Source: Cylicocyclus nassatus
Taxonomy: Eukaryota; Nematoda; Chromadorea; Rhabditida; Strongylidae
Direction of reading: 5' to 3'
DNA length: 64,000 nt
NCBI GenBank assembly: GCA_958299035.1
Contig: CATQJL010000305.1
Location: 29,773,733 to 29,837,732, forward strand
The notes under the pieces are model-generated. The model saw only the letters and a list, made by a program, of their open reading frames with translations. It was not told where the DNA came from and made no database searches. Each line of letters starts with the position of its first letter. The first letter of the stretch is position 1. Shown here in pieces: positions 12,465-22,129 of the stretch. The translations under genes and the position numbers were made by a program.

Positions 12465-14969
12465 GCGATATTTTCGAAGTTCCAAGGTTTTACAAACCAA
12501 TTTTGGAATTTGTCGGAAGAACTTTTAGTTTCTTTCTCATTGAGGAATTCCTACCTTGCCCGAAGAGGAAACAGCAGGGTGAACATGGCCCCCTCGGAAA
12601 GGACCAGGGACTTTATGAGCGCGAAACGAATTTCCAAGGCAAAACTATTTTGAGATTTGTCGAGAGCTCCTTTAGGTTTTTTCTCACTGAAAGATTCCGA
12701 CTTTTGCCTTAAAAGAAAACAGCAGGGCGAACATGGTCTTCTCGGAAAGGACCAGGGACTTTATTGGTGCGAAATTTTCGAAGTTCCAAGGTTTTACAAC
12801 TAATTTTGGAATTTGTCGGAAGAACTTTTAGTTTCTTTCTCATTGAGGAATTCCTACTTTGCCCGAAGAGGAAACAGCAGGGTGAACATGGCCCCCTCGG
12901 AAAGGACCAGGGACTTTATGAGCGCGAAACGAATTTCCAAGGCAAAACTATTTTGAGATTTGTAGAGAGCTCTTTTGGGTTTTTCTCACTGAAAGATTCC
13001 GACTTTTGCCCCAAACGAAAACAGCAGGGCAAACATGGTCTTCTCGGAAAGGGACTAGAAACTTTATGGGCGCGATATTTTCGAAGTTCCAAGGTTTTAC
13101 AAACCAATTTTGGAATTTGTCGGAAGAACTTTTAGTTTCTTTCTCATTGAGGAATTCCTACTTTGCCCGAAGAGGAAACAGCAGGGTGAACATGGCCCCC
13201 GCGGAAAGGACCAGGGACTTTATGAGCGCGAAACGAATTTCCAAGGCAAAGCTATTTTGAGATTTGTCGAGAGCTCCTTTAGGTTTTTTCTCACTGAAAG
13301 ATTCCGACTTTTGCCTTAAAAGAAAACAGCAGGGCGAACATGGTCTTCTCGGAAAGGACCAGGGACTTTATTGGTGCGAAATTTTCGGAGTTCCAAGGTT
13401 TTATAAACTAATTTTGGAATTTGTCGGAAGAACTTTTAGTTTCTTTCTCATTGAGGAATTCCTACTTTGCCCGAAGAGGAAACAGCAGGGTGAACATGGC
13501 CCCCTCGGAAAAGACCAGGGACTTTATGAGCGCGAAACGAATTTCCAAGGCAAAACTATTTTGAGATTTGTAGAGAGCTCTTTTGGGTTTTTTCTCACTG
13601 AAAGATTCCGACTTTTGCCTCAAACGAAAACAGCAGGGCAAACATGGTCTTCTCGGAAAGGGACCAGAAACTTTATGGGCGCGATATTTTCGAAGTTCTA
13701 AGGTTTTACAAACCAATTTTGGAATTTGTCGGAAGAACTTTTAGTTTCTTTCTCATTGAGGAATTCCTACCTTGCCCGAAGAGGAAACAGCAGGGTGAAC
13801 ATGGCCCCCTCGGAAAGGACCAGGGACTTTATGAGCGCGAAACGAATTTCCAAGGCAAAACTATTTTGAGATTTGTAGAGAGCTCTTTTGGGTTTTTTCT
13901 CACTGAAAGATTCCGACTTTTGCCCCAAAAGAAAACAGCAGGGCGAACATGGTCTTCTCGGAAAGGATCAGGGACTTTATTGGTGCGAAATTTTCGAAGT
14001 TCCAAGGTTTTACAAACTAATTTTGGAATTTGTCGGAAGAGCTTTTAGTTTCTTTCTCATTGAGGAATTCCTACTTTGCCCGAAGAGGAAACAGCAGGGT
14101 GAACATGGCCCCCGCGGAAACGACCAGGGACTTTATGAGCGCGAAACGAATTTCCAAGGCAAAGCTATTTTGAGATTTGTCGAGAGCTCCTTTAGGTTTT
14201 TTCTCACTGAAAGATTCCGACTTTTGCCTTAAAAGAAAACAGCAGGGCGAACATGGTCTTCTCGGAAAGGACCAGGGACTTTATTGGTGCGAAATTTTCG
14301 AAGTTCCAAGGTTTTACAAACTAATTTTGGAATTTGTCGGAAGAACTTTTAGTTTCTTTCTCATTGAGGAATTCCTACTTTGCCCGAAGAGGAAACAGCA
14401 GGGTGAACATGGCCCCCTCGGAAAGGACCAGGGACTTTATGAGCGCGAAACGAATTTCCAAGGCAAAACTATTTTGAGATTTGTAGAGAGCTCTTTTAGG
14501 TTTTTTCTCACTGAAAGATTCCGACATTTGCCCCAAAAGAAAACAGCAGGGCAAACATGGTCTTCTCGGAAAGGACCAGGGACTTTATAAGCGCGAAATT
14601 TTCGAAGTTCCAAGGTTTTAAGGCAAATTTTGAAATTTGTCGAAAGGACATTCGGTTTTATCTTTCACTGAGGAATTCCTATTTTGCCCGAAGAGGAAAC
14701 AGCAGGGTGAACATGGCCCCCTCGGAAAGGACCAGGGACTTTATGAGCGCGAAACGAATTTCCAAGGCAAAGCTATTTTGAGATTTGTCGAGAGCTCCTT
14801 TAGGTTTTTTCTCACTGAAAGATTCCGACTTTTGCCCCAAAAGAAAACAGCAGGGCGAACATGGTCTTCTCGGAAAGGACCAGGGACTTTATTGGTGCGA
14901 AATTTTCGAAGTTTCAAGGTTTTACAAACTAATTTTGGAATTTGTCGGAAGAACTTTTAGTTTCTTTCT

Positions 14970-17900
14970 CATTGAGGAATTCCTACTTTGCCCGAAGACG
15001 AAACAGCAGGGTGAACATGGCCTCCTCGGAAAGGACCAGGGAAATTGTAGCGCGAAACGAATTTCCAAGGCAAAACTATTTTGAGATTTGTAGAGAGCTC
15101 CTTTAGGTTTTTTCTCACTGAAAGATTCCGACTTTTGCCCCAAAAGAAAACAGCAGGGCAAACATGGTCTTCTCGGAAAGGACCAGGGACTTTATAAGCG
15201 CGAAATTTTCGAAGTTCCAAGGTTTTACAGCAAATTTTGAAATTTGTCGAGAGGACATAGTTTTATCTTTCGCTGAGGAATTCCTACTTGCCCAAATAGG
15301 AAAAAGCAGGGTAACATGGTCCCCTCGGAAAGGACCTGGGAATTTATGGGCGCGAAACGAATTTCCAAGGCAAAACTATTTTGATGTTTGTCGAGAGCTC
15401 TTTTAGGTTTTTTCTCACTGTAAAATATCTACTTTTGAAAAAAAAAGGAAACAGCAGTGCGACCATGATCCCCTCGAAAGGACCAGAAACTTTATTGGTG
15501 CGAAATTTTCGAAGTTCCAAGGTTTTACAAACTAATTTTGGAATTTGTCGGAAGAACTTTTAGTTTCTTTCTCATTGAGGAATTCCTACTTTGCCCGAAG
15601 AGGAAACAGCAGGGTGAACATGGCCCCCTCGGAAAGGACCAGGGACTTTATGAGCGCGAAACGAATTTCCAAGGCAAAACTATTTTGAGATTTGTAGAGA
15701 GCTCTTTTAGGTTTTTTCTCACTGAAAGATTCCGACATTTGCCCCAAAAGAAAACAGCAGGGCGAACATGGTCTTCTCGGAAAGGACCAGGGACTTTATT
15801 GGTGCGAAATTTTCGAAGTTCCAAGGTTTTACAAACTAATTTTGGAATTTGTCGGAAGAACTTTTAGTTTCTTTCTCATTGAGGAATTCCTACTTTGCCC
15901 GAAGAGGAAACAGCAGGGTGAACATGGCCCCCTCGGAAAGGACCAGGGACTTTATGAGCGCGAAACGAATTTCCAAGGCAAAACTATTTTGAGATTTGTA
16001 GAGAGCTCTTTTAGGTTTTTTCTCACTGTAAAATGTCTACTTTTGTAAAAAAAAGGAAACAGCAGGGCGACCATGATCCCCTCGAAAGGGACCAGAAACT
16101 TTATTGGCGCGAAATTTCGAAGTTCCAAGGTTTTACAAACTAATTTTGGAATTTGTCGGAAGAACTTTTAGTTTCTTTCTCATTGAGGAATTCCTACTTT
16201 GCCCGAAAAGGAAACAGCAGGGTGAACATGGCCTCCTCGGAAAGGACCAGGGACATTGTAGCGCGAAACGAATTTCCAAGGCAAAACTATTTTGAGATTT
16301 GTAGAGAGCTCCTTCAGGTTTTTTCTCACTGTAAGATTCCGACTTTTGCCCCAAAAGAAAACAGCAGGGCAAACATGGTCTTCTCGGAAAGGACCAGGGA
16401 CTTTATAAGCGCGAAATTTTCGAAGTTCCAAGGTTTTACAGCAAATTTTGAAATTTGTCGAGAGGACATAGTTTTATCTTTCGCTGAGGAATTCCTACTT
16501 GCCCAAATAGGAAAAAGCAGGGTAACATGGTCCCCTCGGAAAGGACCTGGGAATTTATGGGCGCGAAACGAATTTCCAAGGCAAAACTATTTTGATGTTT
16601 GTCGAGAGCTTTTTAGGTTTTTTCTCACTGTAAAATATCTACTTTTGAAAAAAAAGGAAACAGCAGTGCGACCATGATCCCCTCGAAAGGACCAGAAACT
16701 TTATTGGTGCGAAATTTTCGAAGTTCCAAGGTTTTACAAACTAATTTTAGAATTTGTCGGAAGAGTTTTTAGTTTCTTTCTCGTTGAGGAATTCCTACTT
16801 TGCCCGAAGAGGAAACAGCAGGGGAACATGGCCCCCTCGGAAAGGACCAGGGACTTTATGCGCGCGAAACGAATTTCCATGGCAAAACTATTTTGAGACT
16901 TGTCGAGAGCTCTTTTAGGTTTTTTCTCACTGTAAAATATCTACTTTTGTAAAAAAAAGGAAACAGCAGGGCGACCATGATCCCCTCGAAAGGGACCAGA
17001 AACTTTATTGGCGCAAAATTTTCGAAGTTCCAAGGTTTTACAAACTAATTTTGGAATTTGTCGGAAGAACTTTTAGTTTCTTTCTCATTGAGGAATTCCT
17101 ACTTTGCTTGAAGAGGAAACAGCAGGGTGAACATGGCCCCCTCGGAAAGGACCAGGGACTTTATGGGCGCGAAACGAATTTCCAAGGCAAAGCTATTTTG
17201 AGACTTGTAGAGAGCTCCTTTAGGTTTTTTCTCACTGAAAGATTCCGACTTTTGCCCCAAAAGAAAACAGCAGGGCAAACATGGTCTTCTCGGAAAGGAC
17301 CAGGGACTTTATAAGCGCGAAATTTTCGAAGTTCCAAGGTTTTACAGCAAATTTTGAAATTTGTCGAGAGGACATAGTTTTATCTTTCGCTGAGGAATTC
17401 CTACTTGCCCAAATAGGAAAAAGCAGGGTAACATGGTCCCCTCGGAAAGGACCTGGGAATTTATGGGCGCGAAACGAATTTCCAAGGCAAAACTATTTTG
17501 ATGTTTGTCGAGAGCTCTTTTAGGTTTTTTCTCACTGTAAAATATCTACTTTTGAAAAAAAAGGAAACAGCAGTGCGACCATGATCCCCTCGAAAGGACC
17601 AGAAACTTTATTGGTGCGAAATTTTCGAAGTTCCAAGGTTTTACAAACTAATTTTAGAATTTGTCGGAAGAGTTTTTAGTTTCTTTCTCGTTGAGGAATT
17701 CCTACTTTGCCCGAAGAGGAAACAGCAGGGGAACATGGCCCCCTCGGAAAGGACCAGGGACTTTATGCGCGCGAAACGAATTTCCATGGCAAAACTATTT
17801 TGAGACTTGTCGAGAGCTCTTTTAGGTTTTTTCTCACTGTAAAATATCTACTTTTGTAAAAAAAAGGAAACAGCAGGGCGACCATGATCCCCTCGAAAGG

Positions 17901-18112
17901 GACCAGAAACTTTATTGGCGCAAAATTTTCGAAGTTCCAAGGTTTTACAAACTAATTTTGGAATTTGTCGGAAGAACTTTTAGTTTCTTTCTCATTGAGG
18001 AATTCCTACTTTGCTTGAAGAGGAAACAGCAGGGTGAACATGGCCCCCTCGGAAAGGACCAGGGACTTTATGGGCGCGAAACGAATTTCCAAGGCAAAGC
18101 TATTTTGAGACT
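14970..18112. repeat. Related higher-order copies, offsets 1211 and 907 bp
   Basis: Segments at about 16380-17205 and 17287-18112 match at a constant 907 bp (three dimers). An upstream relative at about 14970-15460 matches the first at 1211 bp (four dimers), including odd B units with GAAATTGTAGCGCG (about 15041) and GACATTGTAGCGCG (about 16251). In one copy the SacI hexamer is destroyed at about 16605 (GAGAGCTTTTTAGG). Confidence 0.75.
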
Positions 18113-19437
18113 TGTCGAGAGCTCTTTTAGGTTTTTTCTCACTGAAAGATTCCGATTTTTGCCCCTAAAGAAAACAGCAGGGCGAACATGTTCCCCTCGA
18201 AAGGAACCAGAAACTTCATTGGCGCGAAATTTTCAAAGTTCCAGTGTTTTACAAACTAATTTTGGAATTTGTCGAGAGGACATTGAGTTTTATCTTTCAC
18301 TGAGGAATTCCTACTTGCTCAAATAGGAAAAAGCAGGGGAACATGGTCCCCTCTGAAAGGACCAGGGACTTTATGGGTGCGAAACGAATTTCCAAGGCAA
18401 AACTATTTTGATGTTTGTCGAGAGCTCCTTTAGGTTTTTTCTCACTGAAAGATTCCGACTTTTGCCCCAAACGAAAACAGCAGGGCAAACATGGTCTTCT
18501 CGGAAAGGGACCAGAAACTTTATGGGCGCGATATTTTCGAAGCTCCAAGGTTTTACAGCAAATTTTGAAATTTGTCGAGAGGACATAGTTTTATCTTTCA
18601 CTGAGGAATTCCTACTTGCCCAAATAGGAAAAAGCAGGGGAACATAGTCCCATCGGAAAGGACCTGGGAATTTATGGGCGCGAAACGAATTTCCAAGGCA
18701 AAACAATTTGAGATTTGTCGAGAGCTCCTTTAGGTTTTTTCTCACTGAAAGATTCCGACTTTTGCCCCAAAAGAAAACAGCAGGGCGAACATGGTCTTCT
18801 CGGAAAGGGACCAGAAACTTTATGGGCGCGATATTTTCGAAGTTCCAAGGTTTTACAAACTAATTTTGGAATTTGTCGGAAGAACTTTTAGTTTCTTTCT
18901 CATTGAGGAATTCCTACTTTGCCCGAAGAGGAAACAGCAGGGTGAACATGGCCCCCTCGGAAAGGATCAGGGACTTTATGAGCGCGAAACGAATTTCCAA
19001 GGCAAAACTATTTTGAGATTTGTCGAGAGCTCCTTTAGGTTTTTTCTCACTGTAAAATATGTACTTTCGTAAAAAAAAGGAAACAGCAGGGCGACCATGA
19101 TCCCCTCGAAAGGGACCAGAAACTTTATTGGCGCGAAATTTCGAAGTTCCAAGGTTTTACAAACTAATTTTGGAATTTGTCGAAAAGACATTCAGTTTTA
19201 TTTTTCACTGAGGAATTCCTACTTTGCCCGAAAAGGAAACAGCAGGGTGAACATGGCCCCCTCGGAAAGGACCAGGGACTTTATGCGCGCGAAACGAATT
19301 TCCAAGGTAAAATTATTTTGAGATTTGTCGAGAGCTCCTTTAGGTTTTTTCTCACTGAAAGATTCCGACTTTTGCCCCAAACGAAAACAGCAGGGCAAAC
19401 ATGGTCTTCTCGGAAAGGGACCAGAAACTTTATGGGC

Positions 19438-19740
19438 GCGATATTTTCGAAGTTCCAAGGTTTTACAAACCAATTTTGGAATTTGTCGGAAGAACTTTTA
19501 GTTTCTTTCTCATTGAGGAATTCCTACTTTGCCCGAAGAGGAAACAGCAGGGTGAACATGGCCCCCGCGGAAAGGACCAGGGACTTTATAAGCGCGAAAT
19601 TTTCGAAGTTCCAAGGTTTTACAAACCAATTTTGGAATTTGTCGGAAGAACTTTTAGTTTCTTTCTCACTGAGGAATTCCTACTTTGCCCGAAAAGGAAA
19701 AAGCAGGGGAACATGGTCCCCTCTGAAAGGACCAGGGACT
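19438..19740. repeat. A-A pair, second unit split by the inserted element
   Basis: A starts at 19438 and 19594 without an intervening B. The second A is broken after GGACCAGGGACT at 19740 and completed at 21396-21410. The uninterrupted paralogue of this pair is at 30963-31273. Confidence 0.85.
19734..19740. repeat. Target-site duplication, left copy (AGGGACT)
   Basis: AGGGACT directly before the element. Because the right end is a run of C and the left flank reads CCAGGGACT, the duplication may be 7, 8 or 9 bp (CCAGGGACT occurs at both 19732-19740 and 21394-21402). The uninterrupted paralogue has one copy of the motif. Confidence 0.85.
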
Positions 19741-19802
19741 GGGGGACGGAACTTAGGAACCCGAACCCAATGGGGGACGGAACTTAGGAACCCGAGCCTA
19801 AT
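19741..19802. repeat. Terminal 31-bp tandem repeat, left end
   Basis: Two copies at 19741-19771 and 19772-19802, both starting GGGGGACGGAACTTAGGAAC and ending in CCAAT or CCTAAT. The mirror pair on the right is 21332-21362 and 21363-21395. Confidence 0.88.
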
Positions 19803-19884
19803 TAGCTCGATTCGGGGAGTGCCTGCAGGTTACAGTCATGCTCGCTGGCTCCGATTACTCACTAGGACATAGCAACAATCTAAG

Positions 19885-19899
19885 CCCCCCCCCCCCCCC
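19885..19899. repeat. Poly(C) run of 15 in the left arm
   Basis: Fifteen consecutive C. The mirrored place on the right arm (about 21241) reads GGGGGCGGGG, so the run has expanded or the length is a base-calling artefact. Confidence 0.8.
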
Positions 19900-20162
19900 T
19901 TGAGAGCTTGTTTGGAACCTAGCCAAGGAATGCTGAAAATCTCAATTGAATTTCAGGGCTGGCTCTAAGCCAAAAACTTTCAAAGTCATCGTACGAAGGT
20001 GAAATTAGGCTCAAACGAAAGAGAAAAACCGTGCCATCATCATAAAGCAGCTACTGAATTGAACTGATTGAAGACAACATTTTCTTGGTTCAAAACTTTA
20101 TTCAAGTGTTTCTGAGAAATAATTCAAAAAACCGTCAAGTTTTTCAAAAAAATTTTATTTGA

Positions 20163-20395
20163 GTGCTAAATCCTAGCAAGAGACTAGAATAACATTAGAG
20201 AAATGACAATCCAAAATCTTCCCAAGAATGATAGTTATTTAAATGCTGAAATTTAGGCGAAAGACTAGAAAACCAATCGGAAAACGACAGTTTATAAAAT
20301 TCTCAAAAATAAAAGTCTGTTTGTGTGCCGAATTCTGGGAAAAAGACTAGAATATCAAGAAATGAATTCAAAAACTTCACTAATGATATGAGTCT
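20163..20395. repeat. Subrepeats of about 81 bp in the left arm
   Basis: Three diverged copies start near 20163, 20244 and 20325. Each has a TGCTRAAT-like start, then a GACTAGAA core (GAGACTAGAA, AAGACTAGAA, AAGACTAGAA) and AT-rich remainder. Mirror copies in the right arm carry TTCTAGTC at about 20790, 20871 and 20950. Confidence 0.75.
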
Positions 20396-20415
20396 GTCAA
20401 CCACAGACGATTTTG

Positions 20416-20517
20416 ATGTGCGAAGAACATTCTGCTAATATGCTGGAAGCAATGGCCTCAACCTACCCAGGGGAAGGTTGCAATAACAGTTTGAGGCGAA
20501 ATTTTCCTTATAAATAG
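20416..20517 (+). CDS. Micro-ORF of 33 codons in the loop, unknown
   Basis: ATG at 20416, TAG at 20515-20517. The peptide begins MCEEHSANMLEAMASTYPGE and ends NFPYK, with no low-complexity bias. Its stop overlaps the TATA-like box. In-frame TGA at 20389 closes it upstream. I do not recognise it; it may be a relic exon or chance. It does not look like a transposase. Confidence 0.15.
   Translation: MCEEHSANMLEAMASTYPGEGCNNSLRRNFPYK
20509..20516 (+). promoter_or_regulatory. TATA-like box TATAAATA in the loop
   Basis: TATAAATA stands 42 bp before the ATG at 20551, with a CCATTCG sequence about 28 bp downstream of the box where an initiator would be expected. The spacing fits a Pol II core promoter, but AT-rich DNA gives such matches by chance and there is no supporting evidence. 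Confidence 0.25.
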
Positions 20518-20550
20518 TAGCATAAAGGGTGAAAACCATTCGTTACTACC

Positions 20551-20697
20551 ATGTCGCAGCTTCCCATATCTTACGACGATTATTTTTTTTTCCCACATGT
20601 AGCATCTGCTGCAAGAATTTTATTCATCGGCAGATTCTGCTCCTGTATGGGAGTCTCAGGTGATTCTGGCAGCAACTGTGGTAGTTTTAACTACTGA
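20551..20697 (+). CDS. Micro-ORF of 48 codons in the loop, unknown
   Basis: ATG at 20551, TGA at 20695-20697. The peptide starts MSQLPISYDDYFFFPHVASA and has a later segment rich in Gly, Ser and Cys (FCSCMGVSGDSGSNCG). It is the longest ATG frame I found in the loop and follows the TATA-like box by 42 bp. No family recognised. The length is within chance expectation, so coding status is unproven; a captured gene fragment is possible. Confidence 0.2.
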   Translation: MSQLPISYDDYFFFPHVASAARILFIGRFCSCMGVSGDSGSNCGSFNY

Positions 20698-20719
20698 GTG
20701 CATTTCTTGATGTGTTTTG

Positions 20720-20985
20720 CTCGAAATTCAGCACTCAAAAAAACTATTATTTCTGAGAAGTTCTTGATTTTTCATTTCTTGATATTCTAGTCTTTTGCCC
20801 AGACTTTCGCACACAAACAAACTTTTATTTTTGTGAAGTTTATAAACTGTCGTTTCGCAATTGATTTTCTAGTCTTTCGCCTAAATTTCAGCATTTAAAT
20901 AACTATCAATCTTGAGAGTTTTTGAACTGTCATTTCTCGAATGATATTTCTAGTCTTTTGCCCTGATTTAGCACTCATATAAATT
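20720..20985. repeat. Subrepeats of about 81 bp in the right arm
   Basis: Inverted counterparts of the left-arm subrepeats, with boundaries marked by CAGCACT or similar near 20733, 20811, 20893 and 20972. The extra boundary at about 20733 has no clear left-arm partner, so the right arm may hold one more partial subrepeat. Confidence 0.65.
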
Positions 20986-21395
20986 TTTTCTGAAACTCGA
21001 CGGTTTTTTGAATAATTTCTCAGTAATTTAACACTTGAATAAAGTTTTGAACCAAGAAAATGTTGTGTTCAATCAGTTCAATTCAGTAGCTGCTTTACGA
21101 TGATGGCACGGTTTTTCTCTTTCGTTTGAGCCTAATTTCACCTTCGTACAATGACTTTGAAAGTTTTTGGCTTAGAGCCAGCCCTGAAATTCAATTGAGA
21201 TTTTCAGCATTCCTTGGCTAGGTTCCGAACAGGCTCTCAAGGGGGCGGGGCTTAGATTGTGCTATGTCCTAGTGAGTAATCGGAGCCAGCGAGCATGACT
21301 GTAACCTGCAGGCACTCCCCGAATCGAGCTAATTAGGCTCGGGTTCCTAAGTTCCATCCCCCATTAGGTTCGGGTTCCTAAGTTACCGCACCCCC
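20740..21395. repeat. Right inverted arm of the element
   Basis: Reverse complement of the left arm. It holds an AATAAA hexamer at 21038-21043 on the + strand; the left arm has the mirror copy on the minus strand at about 20098-20103. The outermost repeat differs slightly from the left (GTGCGGTAAC instead of GACGGAAC when read inward), so the two termini are not identical. Confidence 0.82.
21332..21395. repeat. Terminal tandem repeat, right end
   Basis: Two inverted counterparts of the left 31-bp repeats (31 and 33 bp), each containing CGGGTTCCTAAGTT. The outer one ends ACCGCACCCCC, two bases longer than the others. Confidence 0.85.
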
Positions 21396-21402
21396 AGGGA
21401 CT
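21396..21402. repeat. Target-site duplication, right copy (AGGGACT)
   Basis: Matches the left copy and continues as TTTATGGGTGCGAAACG, the normal satellite sequence that would have followed 19740 without the insertion. Confidence 0.85.
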
Positions 21403-22129
21403 TTATGGGTGCGAAACGAATTTCCAAGGCAAAACTATTTTGATGTTTGTCGAGAGCTCTTTTAGGTTTTTTCTCACTGTAAAATATCTACTTTTGTAAA
21501 AAAAAAAGGAAACAGCAGTGCGACCATGATCCCCTCGAAAGGACCAGAAACTTTATTGGTGCGAAATTTTCGAAGTTCCAAGGTTTTACAAACTAATTTT
21601 AGAATTTGTCGGAAGAGTTTTTAGTTTCTTTCTCATTGAGGAATTCCTACTTTGCCCGAAGAGGAAACAGAAGGGAACATGGCCCCCTCGGAAAGGACCA
21701 GGGACTTTATGCGCGCGAAACGAATTTCCAAGGCAAAACTATTTTGAGACTTGTCGAGAGCTCTTTTAGGTTTTTTCTCACTGAAAGATTCCGATTTTTG
21801 CCCCAAAAGAAAACAGCAGGGCGAACATGATCCCCTCGAAAGGGACCAGAAACTTTATTGGCGCGAAATTTTCGAAGTTCCAAGGTTTTACAAACTAATT
21901 TTAGAATTTGTCGGAAGAGTTTTTAGTTTCTTTCTCATTGAGGAATTCCTACTTTGCCCGAAGAGGAAACAGCAGGGGAACATGGTCCCCTCGGAAAGGA
22001 CCTGGGACTTTATGGGCGCGAAACGAATTTCCAAGGCCAAACTATTTTGATAATTGTCGAGAGCTCTTTTAGGTTTTTTCTCACTGTAAAATATCTACTT
22101 TCGTAAAAAAAGGAAACAGCAGGGCGACC

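Larger units (their letters stand above)
1..19740. repeat. Satellite array, left block (304-bp A+B dimers)
   Basis: Continuous head-to-tail array of alternating half-units A (starts GCGAAATTTTCGAAG and variants) and B (starts GCGAAACGAATTTCC), with a period of about 304 bp. All copies lie in one orientation; I saw no inverted unit. Both half-units end in shared boxes (AACAGCAGGG, then GGACCAGGGACTTTAT), so the dimer arose from a monomer of about 152 bp. Copies differ by scattered substitutions and small indels, and groups of variants recur in blocks, as expected from unequal crossover or amplification. The array runs off the left edge and is cut at 19740 by a foldback-like element. No gene is supported anywhere in this block. 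Confidence 0.97.
19741..20395. repeat. Left inverted arm of the element
   Basis: Pairs with about 20740-21395 in reverse complement. Order from the end inward: two 31-bp tandem repeats, a short inverted motif (CGAGCCTAATTAGCTCG), a segment including 15 C at 19885-19899 (the right arm has only GGGGGCGGGG), a highly matched segment of about 250 bp, and then about 81-bp subrepeats. The inner limit is approximate because matching fades gradually. Confidence 0.82.
20396..20739. other. Unique loop of the element
   Basis: About 345 bp that match neither the satellite nor the arms. It contains a TATAAATA sequence and two short open frames on the + strand (listed separately), and a run of T at 20583-20591. 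I do not recognise any known gene in it. It could be a captured host fragment, the remnant of a longer autonomous element, or neutral spacer. Confidence 0.6.
19741..21395. mobile_element. Foldback-like inverted-repeat element, 1655 bp
   Basis: A non-satellite insertion with two long inverted arms (about 19741-20395 and about 20740-21395) around a unique loop of about 345 bp. The outer arms match almost base for base over several hundred bp (for example GGCTGGCTCTAAGCCAAAAA on the left and its complement on the right); matching decays in an inner subrepeated zone. The ends read GGGGGACGG on the left and, reverse-complemented, GGGGGTGCGG on the right. AGGGACT flanks both sides. Long arms built partly of short tandem repeats around a small loop are typical of foldback elements and of some non-autonomous hAT, Mutator or P-superfamily derivatives; the superfamily cannot be settled here. 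No transposase frame is present, so it is presumably non-autonomous. Confidence 0.88.

Noticed and set aside
19177..19872. 231-codon frame running from satellite into the element
   Set aside because: It starts in the satellite and merely reads into the left arm; it is not conserved on the empty paralogue, where the same frame continues as satellite sequence.
20583..20591. T run as a Pol III terminator
   Set aside because: It lies inside the micro-ORF region without recognisable A or B boxes upstream; a simple homopolymer.
19741..21395. LTR retrotransposon or Helitron
   Set aside because: The long terminal repeats are inverted, not direct, and a target duplication is present. No reverse transcriptase, integrase, Rep/helicase or primer-binding site is visible.
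19741..21395. Transposase gene in the element
   Set aside because: The longest ATG frame I found in the loop is 48 codons, and frames crossing the left junction (for example 19177-19872) are satellite-derived. Too short for any known transposase.
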